Numbered from the stretch's first letter, positions 1 through 6,269 are shown. The stretch is DNA of 7,634 nt from Thermoplasmata archaeon (GCA_030673205.1 DAOVJP010000060.1:1-7634), one strand, 5' to 3'. Made by a program: numbers and translations. The notes: a model not told the origin generated them from the letters alone.

Positions 1-223
1 CCCACGTAGCCTCGGCGATCATTGCGGCTATACCGCCACGGTATTTCCCCAGTACTATCCCAAGAGTGGGCGCCGCGAAGGCGAAGAGTCGATACTGGAC
101 CCCCGGGGCGAGGGATTGGGGAGCCGTGAGAAGATATGAGAGGCCGGATAGTATGCCCACCACCAGAATTATCAGTATGTCCTTTGGACAAAAACCGAAG
201 CCTTTACCCACCTTGCCGCTCAT
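1..223 (-). CDS. Integral membrane protein, N-terminal fragment (runs off left edge)
   Basis: Reading the minus strand from an ATG at 223-221 gives 74 codons open to the window edge, so only the N-terminus is present. After a short basic start (MSGKVGKG) there is a hydrophobic segment at about residues 15-32, a short polar linker, and a second hydrophobic stretch at about 44-59 followed by a Gly/Ala-rich run. The layout (helix, loop, helix, then GKYRGG) loosely resembles small transporter subunits such as ECF S-components, but I do not recognise the family and this is a guess. The frame stays open upstream to about 259, and a GTG at 229-227 is an alternative start. No strong Shine-Dalgarno sequence is seen. 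It follows the DUF1015 gene on the same strand after 85 nt. Confidence 0.6.
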   Translation of the reverse strand, partial: MSGKVGKGFGFCPKDILIILVVGILSGLSYLLTAPQSLAPGVQYRLFAFAAPTLGIVLGKYRGGIAAMIAEATW

Positions 224-256
224 TGCCACACACCACAGGGAGAGAACATGAGGGTG

Positions 257-267
257 AACTTAAAACT
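257..267 (-). promoter_or_regulatory. Possible TATA box for the membrane-protein gene at 1-223
   Basis: On the minus strand this reads AGTTTTAAGTT, an AT-rich block in the short gap behind the DUF1015 gene. Its centre lies about 39 nt before the ATG at 223, which would allow a leader of roughly 14 nt. It suggests the downstream membrane gene need not depend on DUF1015 transcription. The evidence is base composition and spacing only. Confidence 0.3.
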
Positions 268-308
268 TATCCTTTCCGATGGATCAGATTCTGATATCCA
301 CCAATGTC

Positions 309-1598
309 TCAGAGCGCATTGCCATCCAATTTGTTGAACACCAATCCCGTGACGAGCTTCGGATAGAAATACGTTGATTTCTGCGGCATCTTCTCCCGTG
401 CATCCGCCACGGCTATGAACTCCTCCATCGTAGGGGCGACCATCATCATGGCCGTCTCGTAATCCTCGCTGTCCACCCGTTCCACCGCCTCCTTGCGGTC
501 CCGCGTGTATTTGATGTGATCCTGGATGTTCTCCTGGTCGATCCCCAAGTGATGTTCCAGCAGGAGGTGATGCAGTATGCTCACATCGAGGGCGCGCCAG
601 GCATCGCTCTTTGTCTTGTCGCCATGTTCTGCCAACAGCGCCTCGTCCTTGAGCTCAAGCATGTGGTAGCGCCCGTCATAGACCATAAAATGGTGCCGTC
701 CCCGAGCCTCCAACTCTCGGAAGGCCTCGTCATGGGTCATGTCTAACGGGTGTACCTCGAACAGGTCCATACAATCATCCAACATTATGTCGATGTCCGC
801 ATATGGGAAGCCCTTTATCCAGCGGTGTGTGGGGAGTATTATGAGACCGGGAGCTTTCATGTTCACGAACATCATCATCCTATAGTCCCAATCTCCTTCT
901 CCACCCCCCTCCCTCATCTTGTTCCGGTAGTTGAGCGCCGTCTCGTAACGGTGGTGGCCGTCAGCGATATAGAGCTTCTTGTCCTCCATGGTGCTGTGAA
1001 CGGTGTCCAATATGGCCTGGTCCTTCACCACCCACATTCTGTTAGTAACGCCGAAAGGATCGAGGGCCTCGTATGTCGGGGGGCGGGTCTCGGCATACGC
1101 TCGGAGGGCTTGATCTATGTTCATCTCCTGGTCGTGGTAGAGCATGAACACCGGGCCGAACGTGGTGTCCGTGGTCGTTGTGAGGTTGAAGCGGTCGCCC
1201 TTGGCCCTGGATAGTGTGCGTTCGTGTGGGATGACCACCCCCTCCTCGTATTCGTGGAGCTTGCCGGCGCCGATGAAACCCATGCGTTTGATACGCTGGC
1301 CCTCGGTCTCGAACTCCTGTTCATAGATGTAGATAGCGGGCTGTTCATCCCTTACCAGGGTAGCATCCTCCATCCACTGGCGCATGGTGTCCCTGGCACG
1401 GGTGTACTGGTTGTTCTGTTCCGTGTCCCCCTCTTCCGGTCTGTTCAATATGAGCCGTATGGCGTTGTGGGGGCTCTTCTCATAGAAACCCTCCCGTTCC
1501 TCATCATTTATGATATCATAAGGGGGCGTGATGACATCCTGTATGCTCATCTTCTCCGTGTTGTACCGTATTCCTTTGAAACCTCTAACATCGACCAT
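309..1598 (-). CDS. DUF1015 family protein (HGHHR-type, function unknown)
   Basis: A complete 429-residue protein of about the usual length for DUF1015 (COG4198). Family motifs appear in order: TPPYDII at residues 24-30, PHERTLSRAKGDRFNL at about 124-139, ADGHHRYETA at 212-221, GLIILPTHRW at 251-260, and a C-terminal block KSTYFYPKLVTGLVFNKLD at 407-425. No signal peptide or membrane segment is seen, so it is probably cytosolic. The family has no firmly assigned reaction. The DGHHR motif resembles the GxxR/H-type motif of the ParB/sulfiredoxin fold, which includes free serine kinases (SerK, SbnI), so a nucleotide-dependent small-molecule role is possible but inferred. An AGGTG Shine-Dalgarno 6 nt upstream supports the ATG at 1598. 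It is divergent from radB and in line with the membrane gene at 1-223. No serine-biosynthesis gene is in the window to support the kinase idea. Confidence 0.93.
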   Translation of the reverse strand: MVDVRGFKGIRYNTEKMSIQDVITPPYDIINDEEREGFYEKSPHNAIRLILNRPEEGDTEQNNQYTRARDTMRQWMEDATLVRDEQPAIYIYEQEFETEGQRIKRMGFIGAGKLHEYEEGVVIPHERTLSRAKGDRFNLTTTTDTTFGPVFMLYHDQEMNIDQALRAYAETRPPTYEALDPFGVTNRMWVVKDQAILDTVHSTMEDKKLYIADGHHRYETALNYRNKMREGGGEGDWDYRMMMFVNMKAPGLIILPTHRWIKGFPYADIDIMLDDCMDLFEVHPLDMTHDEAFRELEARGRHHFMVYDGRYHMLELKDEALLAEHGDKTKSDAWRALDVSILHHLLLEHHLGIDQENIQDHIKYTRDRKEAVERVDSEDYETAMMMVAPTMEEFIAVADAREKMPQKSTYFYPKLVTGLVFNKLDGNAL

Positions 1599-1604
1599 GG
1601 CCTA

Positions 1605-1609
1605 CACCT
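1605..1609 (-). promoter_or_regulatory. Shine-Dalgarno site of the DUF1015 gene
   Basis: The minus strand reads AGGTG followed by 6 nt and the ATG at 1598. It matches the archaeal anti-Shine-Dalgarno CACCTCC and fixes the start. It also implies a transcript with a leader, unlike the divergent radB. Confidence 0.6.
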
Positions 1610-1630
1610 GGCGGGATATTGGCCGCAGGG

Positions 1631-1644
1631 GATAAGAGGTTATC
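1631..1644. repeat. Short inverted repeat in the DUF1015-radB intergenic region
   Basis: GATAA-GAGG-TTATC is a perfect 5-bp inverted repeat with a 4-nt spacer. It lies 33-46 nt upstream of the DUF1015 start, where its core promoter would be expected, so it could be an operator or overlap the TATA box. Five-bp arms arise by chance often, so support is weak. Otherwise the 150-nt gap (1599-1748) holds only the radB TATA box and the DUF1015 ribosome binding site. Confidence 0.25.
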
Positions 1645-1716
1645 GGACGGCGGCGCCCCCGACCTTGCTCCACAGGACACCACCTCCCACATTCTCCCAT
1701 CCCTCCTCGCCAAATC

Positions 1717-1725
1717 CCTATATAT
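1717..1725 (+). promoter_or_regulatory. TATA box of radB
   Basis: CCTATATAT is centred about 28 nt upstream of the radB ATG at 1749, preceded by CAAAT as a possible BRE. This is the distance expected when transcription starts at or within a few bases of the start codon. No Shine-Dalgarno sequence lies between the box and the ATG, so radB is probably read from a leaderless mRNA. Confidence 0.6.
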
Positions 1726-1748
1726 CCCCCATACGATACCCTGTTACC

Positions 1749-2420
1749 ATGCCCGTTCCGACGCTGTGCCAGCCACTTGATGACCTCCTCGGAGGAGGAT
1801 TCGATGACGATACTCTCAGTGAGGTATATGGAGAAGGCGGAACTGGCAAGACGAACCTGTGCCTCCAACTGGCCCGCACTGTGGCCCGCTCGGGAAAGAA
1901 GGTTGTGTACATCGACTCGGAGGGCGTGAGCCTGGAGCGGCTGCGGCAGATGTGTGATGATGGCCAGGACTTCGAGTCCGTGCTGTCCAACATCCTTTTG
2001 TACAGCCCCTACAACCTGCTACAGCAAGAAGAGATGATAAAGAAGGCCGTGAAACTGGCCCGTGGAAAGACACCGGTGGGGTTGGTGGTGGTGGACTCTG
2101 CAACGACATATTATCGGCTGGAGCTTGGTTCCTGCAACGACATAGACGAGAAACGGATACTCGCCGAGGGAATGCAGGAACTGCTGAAACTATCACGCCA
2201 GAAGAGCATACCATGCGTGATCACGAGCCAGGTATACAGCACCGGAGAGAACGGAAATGTGAAACCGATAGGGGGACACACGCTCTGGCACACGGCCAAG
2301 ACCATCCTCCGGATCGATAAGATAGGAATAGGAAGGAGGAAGGCTACCCTCATGAAACATAGGCATATGCCAGAGGAGAGGAGTTGCTCCTTCAACCTGA
2401 CGAACAGTGGCGTGGAATAG
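1749..2420 (+). CDS. radB: DNA repair and recombination protein RadB
   Basis: A complete 223-residue RecA/RadA-family ATPase of the length typical of euryarchaeal RadB, lacking the N-terminal helix-hairpin-helix domain of RadA. Walker A is GEGGTGKT at residues 28-35. VVYIDSEG at 52-59 is the conserved strand with an acidic residue. Walker B is GLVVVD at 111-116, followed by SATTYYR. ITSQV at 158-162 and GGHTLWHTAKTILRI at 175-189 match the L2 and C-terminal core of the family. RadB is a Rad51 paralogue that binds ATP and DNA and is thought to assist RadA, the Holliday junction resolvase Hjc or polymerase D in recombinational repair. The frame stays open far upstream (to about 1224), but homology begins at this ATG and the TATA box 28 nt before it agrees. 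It is divergent from DUF1015, and an EamA gene follows 69 nt downstream. Confidence 0.95.
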   Translation: MPVPTLCQPLDDLLGGGFDDDTLSEVYGEGGTGKTNLCLQLARTVARSGKKVVYIDSEGVSLERLRQMCDDGQDFESVLSNILLYSPYNLLQQEEMIKKAVKLARGKTPVGLVVVDSATTYYRLELGSCNDIDEKRILAEGMQELLKLSRQKSIPCVITSQVYSTGENGNVKPIGGHTLWHTAKTILRIDKIGIGRRKATLMKHRHMPEERSCSFNLTNSGVE

Positions 2421-2454
2421 ACCGTGCTAAGAGATACCTGGAGGAATGTGTGGG

Positions 2455-2466
2455 AAAAATAGAATA
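2455..2466 (+). promoter_or_regulatory. Probable TATA box of the EamA transporter gene
   Basis: AAAAATAGAATA is centred about 29 nt before the ATG at 2490, in the 69-nt gap after radB, with only pyrimidine-rich sequence and no Shine-Dalgarno in between. The spacing fits leaderless transcription from its own promoter rather than strict read-through from radB. Confidence 0.45.
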
Positions 2467-2489
2467 CGCCCTTTCCCCTTTCCTCTCAC

Positions 2490-3455
2490 ATGGCCGCATG
2501 GAGGAAGATGGGACTGGCGGAACTGATACTCGCTGGCCTGCTGTGGGGCGCATCCTTTCCCATCATAAAATATGGCATCAACATAGGCATTGACACCTCC
2601 TGGCTCGTGTTGTTGCGATTCTCCGTGACCGCTGTGGTCTGCCTATTCTTGCTACTCTTGTTCGGGGGCATGAAAAGGCTGGCTCGAGTGGCGTTCTACA
2701 AGCCCTTCTGGATCGTTGGTGGGCTCAATGGCATGGCGTTTGTCCTACAGTACCATGGCCTTCTCTATACGAGCGCGTCGAAAGCCTCTTTGCTGATAAA
2801 CATGAACGTGGTCTTCGTGGCGGCCCTGGGCGTATATATGTTGAAAGAACGGCTTTCCAAGCGGGTAGCTGGAGCCATAGTGCTGGCTCTCGTGGGCATA
2901 TTCCTTCTCACCACGGAAGGCGACCTGGGAAACCTCACAGGGGGCAGCCGCTCGGGAGATGCATTCCAGGTGGCCGCTGCCATGGTCTGGGCCTTCTACA
3001 TCATAGAGAACAAGAAGTTGGTGGACAGCGGGAGGGACCCGCTGGACATAACCGCGGGGATGCTTCTGGCCACATTCCTCATCTCCATTCCCTACAGCCT
3101 CTATCGGCTTGCCTCCGCCCCTTCGGCCTTCCCCTCCGATCAACTGCTTGCAGGAGTGTGCATAGTGCTCTATACAGCCCTCGGAGGAACCCTGGCCGCC
3201 TATTTCCTATACGCACGGGGCGTGAAACATGTTCCCGCCGTGGTATCGGCCGTCTTCCTCACGTTCGAGGTCGTCACCGCAATGACACTGGCCTTCATCT
3301 TTCTTGGGGAGCGTTTGGCTGCCATCGGCATGTTAGGCGCCGTCGTCGTATGTGCCGCGATATTCGTGGTGTCCTTGGACAATAAAGAGGAAAAGATTGA
3401 TAAGAGAGCAGGGATGTGCAGGAACGGCAAACGATATATATCGAATGACCGATAG
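2490..3455 (+). CDS. EamA/DMT-superfamily membrane transporter
   Basis: A complete 321-residue protein with about ten hydrophobic segments, the usual size of the ten-helix drug/metabolite transporter superfamily. Two EamA halves are visible. The first starts with LILAGLLWGASFPIIKYG (about 12-29) and ends near VALVGIFLLT with the typical LKERLSKR motif before its last helix. The second starts at AFQVAAAMVWAFYIIENKK and ends with FLGERLAAIGMLGAVVV. The paired LKER and LGER motifs are hallmarks of this fold. Substrate cannot be told from sequence; amino acids, nucleotide-like metabolites or toxic compounds are all known in the superfamily. The C-terminus (after VSLDNKEE) is basic and probably cytoplasmic, and its DNA contains the TATA box of the next gene. 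The start at 2490 is favoured by the promoter spacing; an in-frame ATG at 2508 is the alternative. Confidence 0.93.
   Translation: MAAWRKMGLAELILAGLLWGASFPIIKYGINIGIDTSWLVLLRFSVTAVVCLFLLLLFGGMKRLARVAFYKPFWIVGGLNGMAFVLQYHGLLYTSASKASLLINMNVVFVAALGVYMLKERLSKRVAGAIVLALVGIFLLTTEGDLGNLTGGSRSGDAFQVAAAMVWAFYIIENKKLVDSGRDPLDITAGMLLATFLISIPYSLYRLASAPSAFPSDQLLAGVCIVLYTALGGTLAAYFLYARGVKHVPAVVSAVFLTFEVVTAMTLAFIFLGERLAAIGMLGAVVVCAAIFVVSLDNKEEKIDKRAGMCRNGKRYISNDR
3432..3443 (+). promoter_or_regulatory. Palindromic TATA box inside the 3' end of the EamA gene
   Basis: CGATATATATCG is a perfect 12-bp palindrome whose ATATATAT core lies about 50 nt before the ATG at 3488. Transcription would start near 3463-3466, leaving a leader of about 22-25 nt that contains the AGGAG site. 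It overlaps the last EamA codons (RYISND), so it serves two purposes. A symmetric box could also direct antisense transcription. Confidence 0.45.
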
Positions 3456-3475
3456 GTAGAGCCACACGACACGAC

Positions 3476-3480
3476 AGGAG
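3476..3480 (+). promoter_or_regulatory. Shine-Dalgarno site of the small protein at 3488
   Basis: AGGAG is followed by 7 nt and the ATG at 3488. It is the main evidence that this very short reading frame is translated. Confidence 0.6.
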
Positions 3481-3487
3481 CTGCTCG

Positions 3488-3646
3488 ATGGTAAAAGACA
3501 TCCTTTTCCGGTGGGACGAACACCCCCAGATGACCATGGAAGAACTGAAGAGAAAGGTGGAGCAGTTCAAAGAAGAGCACCCGGAAATGGACATATTCAT
3601 AGATGGCGATGAACGGGCCATCTGCGGACGCCCCCAAGAGCAGTGA
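3488..3646 (+). CDS. Small acidic/charged protein, 52 residues, unknown function
   Basis: ATG at 3488 to TGA at 3644-3646 gives 52 residues. The start is MVKDILFRWDEHPQ. A strongly charged probable helix (MTMEELKRKVEQFKEEHPE) follows at about residues 15-33, and the end is a predicted beta strand and turn, MDIFIDGDERAICGRPQEQ. There is one cysteine (46) and no membrane segment or signal peptide. I do not recognise a family. Support for a real gene is the AGGAG site at good spacing, the TATA box about 50 nt upstream, codon use like its neighbours (mostly G or C at third positions, ATA for isoleucine) and a coherent helix-strand layout. It sits 32 nt after the EamA gene and 103 nt before the surface-protein gene on the same strand. 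It could be a small soluble regulator or partner of a neighbour, which is speculative. Confidence 0.65.
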   Translation: MVKDILFRWDEHPQMTMEELKRKVEQFKEEHPEMDIFIDGDERAICGRPQEQ

Positions 3647-3718
3647 CAACGACGCCGGCAACAACGCCTGTGGCCAGAGTTTTAGAGGGCGATAGAAGGT
3701 AGTTACGTTTAACAAAGA

Positions 3719-3727
3719 GTTTAATAG
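3719..3727 (+). promoter_or_regulatory. TATA box of the surface-protein gene
   Basis: GTTTAATAG is centred 27 nt before the ATG at 3750, with no Shine-Dalgarno between, so the transcript is probably leaderless. The spacing picks the first of three clustered in-frame ATGs (3750, 3759, 3762). Apart from this box I see nothing in the 103-nt gap 3647-3749. Confidence 0.55.
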
Positions 3728-3749
3728 GCACCTGCCTGTTCCTTTTTCC

Positions 3750-6050
3750 ATGATACCCATGATGGCTTTCCACCCCAGACTCTCCGCCGTCCTGCTAGCT
3801 GCCTTCATAATCACCTCCAGCCTGGCCCTGAATATGGCGATTTTCTCGGGAGAAGCCAGTATAACAGGCGATCCTCCCCCCACAGGCGGGGATTGGCTCG
3901 TTCAAAATAATACCTTGATAGAGAACGAGCTCTCGGCGGATATAGCAGGGAACACCACCGTCATCAACACCACCCTCAACATAACGGGGTCCACCGTTTT
4001 CTTCCAGGGAGATGTCCGCCTGGGAGAGAACGCGATATTGGATGCCTACGATTCTGATATAACCTTCAATGGGAGCTTGAACATCGCGGACAGCGCCCAA
4101 ATGCTCTCCTCCCGTTCTACGCTGCATTTTGTGGGCAACAACACCCTGTTGACCTCGGAGGGGAGTATAACGTTGGAGCACACCGATATCGGTTGCCCCG
4201 CACATACGCTGTGGAATATGATCATATTCTCTGGCGAGTTCAATGCCAGCGACTGCAACATCACCATAGGATGGGAGTTCAATTTCGCCAACGGCTCCCG
4301 TATGAAGATAGAGAACACACACATCTTGTTCAGGAACAACACCTATTCTCCCAGCTGCCTCATGGGGGTCCAGGGGCAAACAGCTTTTCTAGACGATGTG
4401 ATCTTCGATGTGGAAGAGGGGCAGCACTATCTTTTTGAGGTATTGGACACGGGTTACCCCGCCAAAATCGAAATGAACCGCTGTGAGTTCAATAACGGAG
4501 GAATCCCCTACAACTCCACAGGCGGCCTCCTCTATATCCCTGAAACGACAGTATACTCCAACTCCAGCTCATTTCTCATGGAGAATTGCACCTTCCTCAA
4601 TGACACAGGCGGCGCTCTGACCTTCGCCCCATCCATGGCATACCCATACCAAACATCCGTGGTGAGAGATACCAACATATCTGGAGAGGGAGAAAGAACC
4701 CACGGAATAGGGTGTTACAATTCCCTCATCGACGTGTCTAGATGCACCATTGAAGGCGCCCAGATGGGCATCGTATTCATGGAGTCCCCCGGCATAGACG
4801 TTTTGGACCTATCCGACCCATCAATCCTCATATCCAGAATACGGAACAACGTGTTGAGGGACAATGAATGGGGGGTCTATTTGTACAGAGGGGTGGCCGA
4901 TATCTCCGACAACGACCTTGGAGGCAGCGTGGAATATGGCATCCTGGGCAACAATTCCAGATTGCACCAGGATACCACGGGCAGCAACGATCTCTCCGGC
5001 CTCGGCGCCAACTGTACCCCCATACTCTTCGAGAGCCATATCCAGTGCATAGTATACCGCGGAGATGGAACGCCCCAGAGCAACTCTCAGATATATATCC
5101 CCGAGACGGGACGTGAGCCGCTGTCCACAAACCTCCAGGGAAGCATATATCTCAACGACCCCACAGGTCTCCTAGCCTACAAGATGGACCGCGACGGCTC
5201 GGAGACATACGGCCGTTATACGATAAACGCTAGCTATGACACTGGCGTCTACACATCATATAACGAGTTCGTCCTGGAACCGCTCAACATGAGCTATCTT
5301 GATCAGCCAATACACATATACTTGGATGCCGGGCCAGACCTGAAGATAAACTATATTCGCCCCTCCACCACCACCGTGCCCTCCGGAGGGACTATAGAGG
5401 TTGTGGTGAACGTGACCAACAACTGGTGGTATCCGGTGGAGAACGTCACCTTCCTAGCCCAGACCGACATGACCGAGACCAGAATGAGCGCGACGATACC
5501 AGCTGACACCACTGTAGATGTGATAATATTGCTCCCGGTGGGCACGAGCCAGGAAGACTGCCACATAGAGATATACGTGTCCGTTGACCCGGAAACCGCA
5601 TTTGAAGGCGCACGCATAGACCTGCACAACAACCATTTCTCCACCCCCGTCGACATTTTGTCAGAACCCGAGGGGGAGGTGCCTATCACCGGGCTGGTGG
5701 TCGCCATAGCTGTCCTATTGGTCGTATTCCTCTTTTCCCTGTACAGAGCGTTCGCTTCCAAGGAAGAAGAGGACGGAGAGGGATGGGGTAAGGAAGAAGG
5801 AGAAGAGAGCGGGAGTGAAGGAGAGAACGGGGAAGAGAAAGGAAAGGAAAGAGAAGAAGGGAGTGAGGAAAAAGGGGGCGAAGAGAAAGAAAAGCCTAAG
5901 GGGGGCGGAGACCGAACAGAACCGGAAGTGGAGCAGCAAGTGGTCGAAAAGAGAGAACCTGGGGAGCCCCCCGCGGAAGGTACAGAATTGGAGGTTACGG
6001 AGGAGACACAAACAGCGAACGAGACTCGTGAGAACTTATCTCCGCCTTAG
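3750..6050 (+). CDS. Exported beta-helix/CARDB-like surface glycoprotein with C-terminal membrane anchor and charged tail
   Basis: A complete 766-residue protein. Residues 1-31 form a signal peptide or signal anchor (hydrophobic from about 11). Residues about 50-405 are rich in short beta strands and Asn/Gly turns typical of right-handed parallel beta-helix (NosD/PbH1-like) proteins; the clearest rungs start near 245 (CEFNNGG), 280 (CTFLNDTGG), 332 (CTIEGAQMG) and 367 (NVLRDNEWGVYLY). A linker of about 100 residues follows. Residues about 530-637 resemble a CARDB/Ig-like domain (DLKINYIRPSTTTVPSGG, VVVNVTNNWWYPVENV, ending NHFSTPVDIL). One membrane helix spans about 648-665 (GLVVAIAVLLVVFLFSLY). 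Residues about 670-766 are a Glu/Lys/Gly low-complexity tail that should face the cytoplasm. I count 21 N-x-S/T sequons and ten cysteines in the exported part and no cysteine in the tail. It is probably an envelope glycoprotein for adhesion or glycan binding; no catalytic residues could be assigned. Its end overlaps the convergent YhbY gene by 15 nt. Confidence 0.88.
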   Translation: MIPMMAFHPRLSAVLLAAFIITSSLALNMAIFSGEASITGDPPPTGGDWLVQNNTLIENELSADIAGNTTVINTTLNITGSTVFFQGDVRLGENAILDAYDSDITFNGSLNIADSAQMLSSRSTLHFVGNNTLLTSEGSITLEHTDIGCPAHTLWNMIIFSGEFNASDCNITIGWEFNFANGSRMKIENTHILFRNNTYSPSCLMGVQGQTAFLDDVIFDVEEGQHYLFEVLDTGYPAKIEMNRCEFNNGGIPYNSTGGLLYIPETTVYSNSSSFLMENCTFLNDTGGALTFAPSMAYPYQTSVVRDTNISGEGERTHGIGCYNSLIDVSRCTIEGAQMGIVFMESPGIDVLDLSDPSILISRIRNNVLRDNEWGVYLYRGVADISDNDLGGSVEYGILGNNSRLHQDTTGSNDLSGLGANCTPILFESHIQCIVYRGDGTPQSNSQIYIPETGREPLSTNLQGSIYLNDPTGLLAYKMDRDGSETYGRYTINASYDTGVYTSYNEFVLEPLNMSYLDQPIHIYLDAGPDLKINYIRPSTTTVPSGGTIEVVVNVTNNWWYPVENVTFLAQTDMTETRMSATIPADTTVDVIILLPVGTSQEDCHIEIYVSVDPETAFEGARIDLHNNHFSTPVDILSEPEGEVPITGLVVAIAVLLVVFLFSLYRAFASKEEEDGEGWGKEEGEESGSEGENGEEKGKEREEGSEEKGGEEKEKPKGGGDRTEPEVEQQVVEKREPGEPPAEGTELEVTEETQTANETRENLSPP
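5832..5856 (+). repeat. Perfect 25-nt purine mirror repeat within a polypurine tract
   Basis: Inside the DNA encoding the charged tail, positions 5829-5863 contain only purines on the plus strand (35 nt). Positions 5832-5856 read the same forwards and backwards on that strand, centred on the A at 5844. Purine mirror repeats are the classical sequence class able to form intramolecular triplex (H-DNA). The surrounding stretch (about 5760-5890) is also strongly purine-biased because it encodes Glu, Lys, Gly and Arg. Confidence 0.8.
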
Positions 6051-6269
6051 GATCGCCGTGTTCCCCCTTCTGTCGGCCAATATTGATCTTGTTCTTTCTG
6101 CCAGTTCCTCTGCCAATGCCTTTCGTTCCTCTTGTTCGAGGCCCCGTGGCAGTTTGACCTTGAGCACCTTCATCCTCTTCAACTGCTCCTTGGCCTCTGC
6201 CACGAACTCTGGAGTGAGTCCGTTCTTGCCTATCCGTAATATGGGTGTATCGTCGTCCTTCTTTCTCAT
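6036..6269 (-). CDS. YhbY/CRM-domain RNA-binding protein
   Basis: A complete 77-residue protein, slightly shorter than bacterial YhbY. The CRM core is visible: PILRIGKNGLTPEFVAEAKE (about 9-28), with the GKNG loop (GxxG-type, RNA-contacting) at 14-17, then LKRMKVLKVKLP (about 30-41) and a helix EERKALAEELAERTRSILAD, ending in the strand GNTAILRRR. CRM proteins bind RNA and in bacteria associate with pre-50S ribosomal particles, so a role in ribosome assembly is the likely cytosolic function. The gene starts immediately after the stop of the RNase P subunit (TAG then ATG), which suggests co-transcription and translational coupling; the preceding AAGGGGGAAT is only a weak ribosome binding site. 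Its 3' end overlaps the convergent surface-protein gene by 15 nt. Confidence 0.93.
   Translation of the reverse strand: MRKKDDDTPILRIGKNGLTPEFVAEAKEQLKRMKVLKVKLPRGLEQEERKALAEELAERTRSILADRRGNTAILRRR

Noticed and set aside
66..251. 61-residue plus-strand frame
   Set aside because: It is antisense to the membrane-protein fragment, has no ribosome binding site and a composition unlike the other genes.
1508..1521. 14-bp perfect palindrome TTATGATATCATAA
   Set aside because: It lies inside the DUF1015 gene over the conserved PPYDII codons, far from a promoter, so it is explained by the protein sequence.
1224..1748. In-frame extension upstream of radB, giving a 398-residue protein
   Set aside because: The extra 175 residues show no RadB homology, lie antisense to the DUF1015 gene, and cross the radB TATA box. 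RadB proteins normally start at the residue equivalent to 1749.
3647..3749. Possible extra small gene or RNA between the 52-residue gene and the surface-protein gene
   Set aside because: No start with a ribosome binding site and no convincing stem-loop is visible; only the TATA box at 3719-3727 stands out.
3200..3883. 227-residue minus-strand open frame
   Set aside because: It crosses the EamA 3' end, the small gene, the promoter gap and the surface-protein signal peptide, all better supported on the plus strand. It is an antisense shadow.
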